Notes under the pieces: model-generated
What the model saw: only the letters and a program-made list of their open reading frames with translations
The model's database searches: none
What the model was told of the DNA's origin: nothing
Position numbers and translations under genes: made by a program
Assembly (NCBI GenBank): GCA_932521035.1
Contig: OW051496.1
Span: 2,046,001 to 2,110,000 of the forward strand
Source: Oscheius dolichura
Taxonomy: Eukaryota; Nematoda; Chromadorea; Rhabditida; Rhabditidae
Direction of reading: 5' to 3'
Length of the DNA stretch: 64,000 bases
Part shown: positions 48,201-56,387 of the stretch, in pieces
Numbering within the stretch: the first letter of the stretch is position 1
Layout: the number at the start of each line of letters is the position of its first letter

Positions 48201-51200
48201 AAGCCGTAAATAGAATTAAACGGGCGGCAGGGGTGGTAGCCGGAGGGGAGGTCTATGACTCCTCCGTATGGACATTGGTCAGCGGTTCCCTTCGAGATCA
48301 ATAGAGCCCCGGGAGGAAGAAGAATCGCGGGGGAAGAGTGACCAGTAGTCAACACTGGCGACGGACAATCTAACTGACCACAACTAGATTGCCAAGCGGT
48401 CAAAGCTCTGCTCTCCGCTATCCGGCGATACTCGGGGCGGAGACTCCGCTTTTCTGTGGTCATTTTATACGTCGGCGGTTCGTTTTTGAGCGGATTTTTA
48501 AAGTTCCGGGGGTTCCGTTTATTCTCAACTGAAAATCAAGAGGTACTTGTTCATAGGTGAATGGATAAAGACCCCCAAATCGGATTTCCCTATAAGAGTC
48601 CCCAGTTTTTAGTTATTTAATGAATTTGGAGATGAAATTTTTAATGTTTTTTGGAGTCTTTTAAATTCAAACATGATCCGGAAGTACAGTAAGCGCTCCC
48701 TTGTTGGTTTGTATTGTGTTTTCTTGTTTTGAGTAGTCCTTATATTCTTGGGAGAGATTTTTTGCAGCTACTACGACGTGAAGCTACGGAAATCCCAATT
48801 TTTACGAAATTAGGTCATTTTTAGCCATGTTACCCTTTTAGAAGAGTTTTAGCATAAGATTTTGATAAGTTCCGGAAATTCTTTATATTCATGTCTGTTC
48901 TGAAAACTTTGCTAAGGTCCAGAGGTCCGATAAAATACTAATTTTTGCAAAAGAGGCCAGTTTTCAGTCACTTGACTCTACTCGAAGATTTCGGGAAAGG
49001 CATTCCAAAATTTCAGGAGGGCCTTATATTTTCGTAGAAGAATGAATTTCATTACTTCCCACCTACTTGCAATGCAAGGGCATCCGTACTTTTATAAGTT
49101 TTTTGTTCCTGAAAGGTATTTCTCAAGTTTCAGGAGCTTTCCTTGTAGGGATTTTGACCATTAGACATCTGACTTTGGGGGGAATAACAGTAATTTTGAT
49201 GGGAAATGTTCATTTTTAGTCATTTTATGCCATGAAATTCTTAGTAAAAAGGTTTTGCAAAGTTTCAAAAATTCTTTATATTCTTCAGTAGAATTGCTGG
49301 GCACTCGGCGTTCTTTTTTTTTCTCCCTCACCGCACCCAAAAACTCACCAAATGCGCGCCGCGCTTGAATAATTCGACCTTGCTTATTTTTTTAATGTCT
49401 ATATTGTTCAGAATTTTATGGCGGACAAGCTGATATAGGTTATATTCCATAAAAATAAGAAATTGCTGAGATATAATCGAAAATAGAGTTTGTGAACAGG
49501 AGACGTTGGCCGTTCTTTTTTCTTATCAAAACATCCAAAATTTTCTAGAATTCTGTCCTAATCTACCCTTCTCCCCATCATTTCCCCCTTCCATCAATGT
49601 TTTTGTATACGGGTGTCCATACAGAGAGAGAAGGGGGCCAACCGGGGGTGTTGGCGAGACACGACTTGCTGACTGACTGACTCCCCTGACATACAGGCCG
49701 CCGCTGCTGCTGGTGGTGGGGCTGTTGTTTACATGAAATGGGGGGAGTTTTCTGGGTGGTCCCCCCGCCGGCCGGCCACCAAAACAGATGGTTGGGGGCG
49801 AGAGAAACTGGTTCTCACTCGCCCCCCGGTCGCTCGCTCTCTCTGCCTTACTGCTTCCGTGTTTTGCTGGATTATTTTTCATCCTCTCCTCTCCCGGTTG
49901 TCCTAACATGGTCATAACAACAGTTAGTTGGACGGTCTGCTGTCTTACTGTGGCCAGAAAACTATTTTACTCCGTAAATGTGGTTCAGAAATTTTTTGTA
50001 CTGCCTAATTATGTCTCAAAAAGATTCCGGCTGTCTAACTGTGGCTCTAAAACTGTTTGGCTGTGAAACTGTGGCGCCTTTTGGAACTTTTGATCGTCTA
50101 ATTGTGGCTCAAAAACTCTTCCGCTGTCTAAAAGTGGTTCATAAAACTTTCTGGCTGTCTAACTGTGGCGCCGTGAAAATTCTCGGTTGTCTAACTGTGC
50201 CCAATTTTCCCCACTTTTTTTCTACAGATCATAATTTTCTCCGTTTTCAGCTCTTCCTACATGCAGGTCCACCCCAGTGCCGCAGCCGCTGCGGCAGCCC
50301 ACGCCGCCGAATACGGTATCCCTCCACATGGTATGCATCCCGGATGGCCAGGAGCCGCCGAATATTATCAGCATCAGCAACAGGTCGGTGTTTTTTTTGT
50401 AATGAAATAGGGGATAGAAGGCGAAATTTGATGGAGAAAATGTTCCCGGGGTTCTATAAAGGACTCGGAACACGACAGAATTTGTTCTCAGGCTTTCGCG
50501 ACGTGGTTCACATTTTGATTTTGCTCAAATTTCAATGGATGCATTTAGTCCGTCGAGTCTAGCGAATAGTTACCCAAAATTGATAATAAGAACTATCGCT
50601 GAAAAATACAACAACTCAATTTTTGATTCTTTCAACCGCCCCATAAAATAGGGCAGTTTCTTACAAATACGTTGCGTCGAGAGAGGGGCATGGTGTCGTT
50701 TGAATTCGAGTCTGATAAATTGAAATTCGCTAACAAAAAGAATCTGCTAACAGCCAGTTTTATAAAATAAATTGGCGCACTAGTGAATCACCGTCTCAAA
50801 TTGATCATAAGAACTCTGACCAAAAAGCTTATTTTTTTGGCTTATTTTCCAGTCTGAAAGTTAAAAATCTAGAAAAAAAACAGCTTCCAATATTCAATTC
50901 CTGCAAACTGTCTAAAATTCATAAAAATTCCGATCGTCAAGTGAGTCCTGGTCCCACATTGACCATAAGAACTCGGCTCGAAACAATAATTATTTCCAAA
51001 ATTACAATATTTTTCACCTATTCCATAAAGTTCTCCAAAATGGAAATTACATTCTGGTTCTTCCAAGTACGTTCAAAACAGGCAGTAATATGATAAAAAA
51101 ATTGAAATAGACCAAATTTCGGGAACTAAAAAGTTTCACCTTCCCCATAAAACAGTTCAAATAGAAAACATAATAGTCTCCAGCTTCTTCTTCTACTGAA

Positions 51201-54200
51201 ATTTTTTGACAATAATCTGTTTCGAACTTCCTACTAAAGACAGTGTTACCTCCTTATTTCCATTCCAGGTTTCCCCTCTTCCCAGTGCTCTGCCATCCGT
51301 TTGCCAATTGTCATCGGAGAGCTCTCTCTCTCTTCCCCGAAATATGTCACGTGTCCTTCTCTTTGCTTGCGCATGTAAGCCATTATGCAGTTGGCCGCTT
51401 CCCGGGACCACTGGGTCCCCTCCCGAAAATAAAGGTCGAAGATTGGCGCCGACGAAGAGGAGAAACGAAAGAGAGAAGGAATACGGGGGAAGAGTAACAA
51501 AAACAAACGTTTCAATTTTCTTATAAAATGGAAAGATTTTTGCTGTAAATACTTCAGCACCAGCTATTTTTCGTTGAATAAATTTCCTGAAAAAAGTTTT
51601 CAAAATCTCGATAAAAGCGTTTCTTCCTGCAATAGACAGTGCACCTTCTTCCATTTCGTGGTAAAATTCCTTGTAAACTGTTGGAATCATTCAAATTTAT
51701 GGAAAAATGCAGAAAATGTTTCAGACTGTCAATAAAACTGACCTTTTTCTATACTGCGTTCTCGCATTTCAATGAATTGCCCAAAAAATACAGCAAATGT
51801 TTCAAATTTCTAATAAAACGGCACATTTCGTCTTTGAGTAGTCAAGATTTCATTTCTTCGGTGAAAAGTACCATTAGAGCTCCTAAAAATCCTCATCTTT
51901 TACCGTCAATACTGTAAATTTAGCGAAGAGCGAAGCAAATGTTTCAACTATTCCATAAAACTAAGCATTCCTCCCCAAAAATTGATAAAAACTTCATGGA
52001 GTCGTCCAATCTCACTGAATAGCCCTAAAACTCCACCAATTGTTTCAATCTTCGGATAAAACGGCGCATTTCGAGTGACTACCATTTCTGGACGAGAAAG
52101 TTTTCAGTAACTTCTCCTAAAATGGCAGCAGATGTTTCAAGTTTTCCATAAATTGAGCTCTGTTCCGTATTGACTAATGTATTTCAATTGTTTTTCTTGA
52201 GAGAGAGCCTTCCCCGCCACTTCTTTGGTCAAAACATATCTTCAAGGTGAACTTTGATGGCCATTTTTGGGTGGACACAGTAAAATGCTTCAAAACTCTT
52301 ATAAAACTAGACATTTCTACCCTAGAAACTAATTGGATGAGTGAATCGGAACCCCCGTTACCCCAGTCCATAATGATTGAGGGTTAGTTCCAAAACCATC
52401 AGATTTCAGTGAGTTACGCTAAAATAGCAGCAAATGTTTCGCATTTTCCATAAAAAGGTAAATTTTCGGTTCTGGGTATTCCAAGTTGCCTGTTTTTTGT
52501 CGAAAAATACTCTGAAAGCTGTGAAACCCCTCCAAATTTAGAGGCCATTTCATAAATCACCGGAAGAATGCAGCAAATGTTTCAAACTTTCAATAAAACT
52601 GGTTATTTTCTACTTTGAGCACTATGCCAACAAGTAGAGTCCAAATTTTAATAAATTGTTCTAAAAATGCCGCAAATGTTTCGAGATTTCCATAAATTTT
52701 AATTCTTTTCCATTTCCAATAATCAAGTCTCAGGAAATCTTGAATCATTTCCTCATTGCCCCCAGGGAGACAGCCCTATCCTCCTAAAAATTCTGATATT
52801 GTGCCGATAATATATGTAACTCTCTAAAAGACGCCGCAAATGTTTCAAGCATCTTATAAGACTAAATATTCTCGCTCTCACTGATGAGACAAGCGGTCAA
52901 ATGCTGATAATAGTCTAAATGTTTCACGATTTCCATAAATTTTAGCTTTTTTCCATTTTCAATAATCCAGTATATCTACCGTAAACCTCCAATAGAGCCC
53001 CCTCCTCCGTAAGCGCGCTCTGTTAAAATGCTCTGTCTAACTGACTTTGGGAGTCGATTACTCTGTTATTTTTGGCGTTTCTTCTATTTTTCCTTTAGTA
53101 ATGCAACATCTAGGGTTTAAAGATCATAATAATACAAGAAAAAAAACATGAAAAAAGGTTGCATTGATGTTTTTGCACGATCCTCATTCTCCCCAGAGAG
53201 ACAGCCCCTCTTTCGCGTATCAAAAACACAAATATTTACGTGTTCCTCCTCCGGGGGGGCCTCCCTCTCGGAATTGTTTTGTGGTCGCGGTCGTGGTTGA
53301 CCAGACTGACGTGTATATTCGACGGGGCGATAACCAGTAGCAGGGAGTCAAGCACAACTAGTGGCGGTCAAATCCGGCAAAAACAAAAACAGCCCCCGAT
53401 GTTATTCCCCACCCGAAAACAAGAGATCGGGGGAGAGATCGATTACTGTAGCTTTTCTGGGGGGAGGGAAAACAGATTATGGAAAAGATAAAAGAATTTC
53501 AGGTAGCCTATGCAGCCGCCGCCAGCCAAACAGCCGCCCAGCAGAAGGGAGTCAAGAGGAAGGCCGCCGCTAATAATGCCGACCGTAACCCAAATAAAAT
53601 GCCCTACTCACAGACGCCACAATTCGCGTTTTCACAGGTAATTGATCAATTTCCAAAATACATATTGGCTAATTTTACTAATTGCAACTATTTATGAAGT
53701 TACCGTAACCGAAAAAATTTACTAGATATCGTAATTTTTCATGACTTGAGCATTTATCGATGATAAACTAGGGGGTTATTTTTTGGAAAACTTTATGAAG
53801 CTAGTGAAACGGGAAGAAATTTTTACTGTAGAACATTTGTGATACTTTCTACTGGTAGGGAAATTCATATGTTCCGTGTAGACAAACTGACCCATTTCCT
53901 CTCTCAAGCTCTCTTTATGAAGTTACCGTAACCAAGAAGAAGTTATTGGAAAAGCATCCGCATAATTTTCCCACTGCCGATGATGGCTGTTACAGTAGGG
54001 CGTGTTTATTAGGAAGTCTTTATGGCTCCAATAAAACGAGAAGATATTTTTACCACCGAAACTGATTTGCTTTTCAGCGGTAGGCAGATTCATTTGTTGG
54101 CTGTGATTTGCTCGAAAATATATTAGCCTTTTTATCCTCTTGAGACTCTTTATGAACTTACCGTAACCAAAAAATAGCGAATATAAGCAGCATTTCACGC

Positions 54201-55915
54201 GAAATCAACACTGGTTCGTCTTTCTTACTAACTTTATTACATAACCATAACACAAAACAAACTTTATTTCGACTTTACTGATCTGCCTCTCATTACCGAT
54301 TCTTACTTTTGATTCTCTTTATGGATGCCCCAAAACATGACAATTTCTCTACCATAAGAGTAATAATCTGTAAGCCTGCATCATTGGCTCACTTTACCTA
54401 CAAGACTTATTTATTTGTTCTCCCTAGCCGGAAAAAAATCCATTCTTCAATTTCTTGTGGGTAAAATAGGGAAGTGGGGTAAATTATAAATGGATCAGTG
54501 GCTTCTTACTTTCCGTAAGACTTTTTATGATTCACCAATTCACCATAGCAGAAAAAATTTATACAGAAGACAAAAGCGAGAGTGATCTTCTTATTTCCGG
54601 GTTGAACACTTACACGATTTTTCTATTGGTCCACTTCTCTAACTAGCCTTCTTTATGACTTCACTGTAGCCAACAAAATTTGTATAATTCGGTTTTGCAT
54701 AACTCTAAGCGTTGTCAAGATTTTTCCAGAAGTGTCTTTATGAATTCGCCATAACAGAAATAATAATAATATTTTCCATAATTTCATAAATTTTCAGGCC
54801 GGCCCCTTGGATCCTGCTTCAATGCCTACCATTTCTGACGAGCATTACCTTCATCCTCACGCCGTTGGAAATCATCTTTCTCCCTACCGGTTTGTTCATT
54901 TTCTTTTTCTGGTTCTTGGGGCAAAAAATCCAAACCACAGTTAGACAGCCAATTTTGTGGTGGTGTTTCAATATTTTTACCACAGTTAGACAACTAACTG
55001 TTGCGCCGTCCCAATCTATTTCAAGCCACAGTTAAACAGCTAGGCACCTGACTCGAGATTTTTCCCCCAAAATAACAGACCACAGTTAGACAGCTGGCAA
55101 TCTCGTTGTTTTAGAATCCCCCACCACAGTTAGACAGCTGACTGTTATTTTTGTCCATTAGTTCAAGCCACAGTTACACAGTTAGACAGCTAGTTGTCGC
55201 GGCGCTTCAGAACATTTCAAGCCACAGTTAGACAGTCAATTTCTTCGTTGCGGCTCAAAAGTTCCTCCTCTCTGTCTAGTTTCCTCCTTGTTTTCTTCTT
55301 CTTCCCATTTCTGGTGTTGTTCCACTCGCAACATGTTTGTCTCCCCTATTTCCCTCCGAGTCACACAATATTTTTTGTTTGCAACGTACTGGCTAAATGT
55401 CGTGTTTATGTCTGAAAGGGCAGAACCAGCCAGATCGGGGTTTTCCTACTTCCTAGGGATGAAAATTTTCTCCACCGAAAAATTAAACTAAAAAGAACAG
55501 AAAAATTCCAGATATTCTCCCGGAAGTAGCCCCTACTGGCCGGCTGGCGGTCGCCCCCCATCGCGGTCAGAAATGATCCGGATGGAATTGCGAAATTCCC
55601 TTCAGGCTAAGCAAATCGCTAATCAACGTCAGTTTCCCCCCAGGAAATTCCAAAATAATCAAGAATTTTTTAGAACGCCAACATGCTGTGGAAGTCCCAG
55701 CTCCCGTGAGCAACGAGTCCAGCCACTCGTCGACTAATTCGGGAATTGGCGCAGACGCCCTCGGATTTGACTTCGACATTGTCCTGAAGGATGCCGACGG
55801 CTCGTTGATGGACGCCGAGCTGGATACCGTCTTCGATTTCAAGCTCGGCGGCGGTTGCGGCTTCGACATGGACAACGAGAGCACTAAATGCCTTGTCATG
55901 AAGCTGCTCTCCTAA
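42259..55915 (+). CDS. 3' exon block: Ala/Gln/Pro/Met-rich protein with acidic C-terminus (unidentified, possible transcription cofactor)
   Basis: Exons 42259-42339, 50251-50383, 53503-53637, 54798-54889, 55512-55627 and 55674-55915 join in frame. From the ATG at 42260 they give exactly 266 codons including the TAA at 55913. The peptide runs MYAASTMSGPQSMYLNNGIP, an Ala-rich His/Tyr/Gly segment (SAAAAAAHAAEYGIPPHGMH), Gln repeats, a basic patch (KGVKRKAAANN), SPYRYSPGSSPYWPAGGRPP, a possible helix (RMELRNSLQAKQIANQ), a Ser-rich stretch and an acidic end (ALGFDFDIVLKDADGSLMDA, then ELDTVFDFKL). I recognise no DNA-binding domain. Composition suggests a nuclear co-regulator. It may be the continuation of the exons at 10250-15472 (phases agree) or start from its own ATG, since ATTTCAG lies one base before it and could be a trans-splice site. 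The donor after 54889 (GTTTGT) is weak. Confidence 0.75.
42469..43140 (+). repeat. 336 bp perfect tandem duplication
   Basis: 42469-42804 and 42805-43140 read identically base for base as far as I can follow, including a repeated 62-codon open frame. Each unit runs from ATCATAGAGTTTTTATGG to CTCTTATTTGACCG. The right end of the unit cuts through a copy of the dispersed repeat M4, which is complete only in the second unit. So M4 was there first and the duplication is younger. It lies in the intron after exon 42259-42339. Confidence 0.9.
43021..43197 (+). repeat. Dispersed repeat M4 (complete copy; truncated twin at 42685-42804)
   Basis: AGTATGCCTCCGGCCGCATT, GACGGTCGAGAAATATTAGA, CGACAGGTCTCGCAGACAG and ATTATTAGGG match 15103-15263 over about 170 bp. 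The left part is repeated at 42685-42804 because of the tandem duplication. Confidence 0.65.
45118..45582 (-). repeat. Four TATCT-N9-GAAAC motifs (minus strand)
   Basis: TATCT at 45118 and 45300, TATCA at 45461 and TATTT at 45564 are each followed by nine bases (AGACTTGTT-like) and GAAAC, GAAAG, GAAAC or GGAAC. Three of the four are preceded by CCAG(C/T)T. The GC-rich island at 44700-45000 lies just to the left. Confidence 0.5.
45712..46813 (+). repeat. Six GTTYC-N9-CTAAA/ATTTA motifs in two interleaved subfamilies (plus strand)
   Basis: Subfamily one: ATGTTCC or similar, nine bases ending TTTGG, CTAAATAC at 45712, 46266, 46534 and 46795. Subfamily two: GTTTC or GTTTT, nine bases (GAGGAGGAG, GAGGATAAG), ATTTATACTG at 46134 and 46710. 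Both keep the nine-base gap. The two alternate, so the repeating unit may be a pair. Confidence 0.55.
48200..48480. promoter_or_regulatory. GC-rich intronic island
   Basis: GC-rich DNA with CCGGAGGGGAGG, CCCCGGGAGG and CTCGGGGCGGAGACTCCGC, following a TATA-like ACTATATATAGCTCG near 48180. No coding exon is recognised. It is a candidate enhancer or promoter. Confidence 0.3.
48503..49280 (+). repeat. Five GTTYC-N9-TTATA-type motifs (plus strand)
   Basis: GTTCC-N9-GTTTA at 48503, GTTCC-N9-TTATA at 48869, ATTTC-N9-TTATA at 49010, GTTTC followed by AGGAGCTTT at 49127, and GTTTC-N9-TTATA at 49262. The text AAATTCTTTATATTC is shared by two of them. Confidence 0.5.
49938..50202 (-). repeat. Array of GCTGTCTAACTGTGG words just upstream of an exon
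   Basis: Variants of GGCTGTCTAACTGTGGC recur at roughly 30 bp intervals near 49938, 50029, 50061, 50093, 50122, 50154 and 50188, plus weaker ones between. The array ends about 50 bp before exon 50251-50383. It is the reverse complement of the array at 54.93-55.25 kb. Confidence 0.8.
50629..52939 (+). repeat. Dense array of sixteen GTTTC-N9-ATAAA motifs (plus strand)
   Basis: Copies start at 50629, 51011, 51133, 51509, 51597, 51718, 51799, 51941, 52042, 52134, 52287, 52436, 52579, 52678, 52842 and 52921. Every one has exactly nine bases between GTTTC (or a one-base variant) and ATAAA (ATAAG once). From 51718 on the core is extended to GCNGCAAATGTTTCAA in many units, and T-rich sequence follows about 10 bases after ATAAA. 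Unit spacing is mostly 80-160 bp and spacer sequence is unrelated. I infer a run of small transcription units pointing right, possibly 21U-RNA genes. Confidence 0.75.
52977..53182. mobile_element. Truncated M1 MITE, reverse orientation
   Basis: It begins TACCGTAAACCTCCAATAG and its interior is the reverse complement of the copies at 7232 and 19038. It stops at TTTTTGCACGAT without the second terminal repeat, so about 55-65 bp is missing at the right side. Confidence 0.8.
53230..53480. promoter_or_regulatory. GC-rich island before exon 53503
   Basis: Sequence with CCTCCGGGGGGGCCTCCCTC and TCGGGGGAGAGATCGA lies immediately upstream of the exon 53503-53637. It is GC-richer than the arrays on either side. 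Function is unknown; intronic enhancer is a guess. Confidence 0.25.
53691..54755 (-). repeat. Array of nine CTTTATGAA-N6-GTAAC/GAAAC motifs (minus strand)
   Basis: TTTAT at 53691, 53792, 53914, 54019, 54149, 54318, 54524, 54652 and 54737 is followed by nine bases and GTAAC, GAAAC, GTAAC, AAAAC, GTAAC, AAAAC, ATTCA (weak), GTAGC and ATAAC. The nonamer GAAGTTACC recurs. The array fills the intron between exons 53503-53637 and 54798-54889 and points opposite to the array in the previous intron. Confidence 0.65.
54935..55240 (+). repeat. Array of CCACAGTTAGACAGC words just downstream of an exon
   Basis: Copies near 54938, 54981, 55027, 55081, 55123, 55170 and 55223 read CCACAGTTAGACAGC with up to two changes; intervals are about 40-55 bp. 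The array starts about 45 bp after exon 54798-54889 and is complementary to the array at 49.94-50.20 kb. Confidence 0.85.
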
Positions 55916-55924
55916 ATATTCAAA

Positions 55925-55930
55925 AATAAA
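55925..55930 (+). terminator. Poly(A) signal of the plus-strand gene
   Basis: AATAAA ten bases after the TAA at 55913-55915, with an overlapping second AATAAA at 55929. The 3' UTR would be very short. Confidence 0.75.
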
Positions 55931-56299
55931 TAAAATTTAATCCTAAAATCCCCGTAGTATTCCGTCCCCGTGCTGCTCCTCTCTCCCTGCCTATCTTCTT
56001 CCCATCCACCTACACACACAGACATTCTTTCCTATATAAGATCTCAGTCGCCCTCTTTTTTAAAATTTCCTCTTCCTTTTTTTGTATCCAATTAATATTT
56101 TTGCTGGTACAGAAATAGAAGAGATTTGGCTGTTTGTAGTAGTAAAAAAACAGCGAATAGATTTCTTGCAGAAAAAATTAGCCTAGAGAATTACTTCCTC
56201 GTCGTGTAATTTTTCTTATATTATCATCCAACCTCCAAAAATGACATGTTTCCTTTATTTTACTCTCATGTTTTTTTTTCTCTTCTTCTGTAAACATTG

Positions 56300-56305
56300 T
56301 TTATT
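56300..56305 (-). terminator. Poly(A) signal of snpc-4
   Basis: TTTATT on the plus strand, i.e. AATAAA on the minus strand, about 80 bases after the stop codon at 56388-56390. About 370 bp separates it from the poly(A) signal of the convergent gene. Confidence 0.7.
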
Positions 56306-56387
56306 ATAATAAAATTGTAACAAAATATAACTAGAATACCGGTAATATTACAAAACTCGTACGAAGAAAGGGAGCTTTACTTCTTGG

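Noticed and set aside
49978-50562. 194-codon plus-strand frame
   Set aside because: It translates the 15-mer array and then exon 50251-50383 in the wrong frame; the spliced frame with phase-matched neighbours is the convincing one.
50629-52939. CRISPR array
   Set aside because: Regularly recurring words with unique spacers superficially resemble CRISPR, but repeats are only bipartite and imperfect, spacing is irregular, and the genome is clearly eukaryotic with spliced genes.
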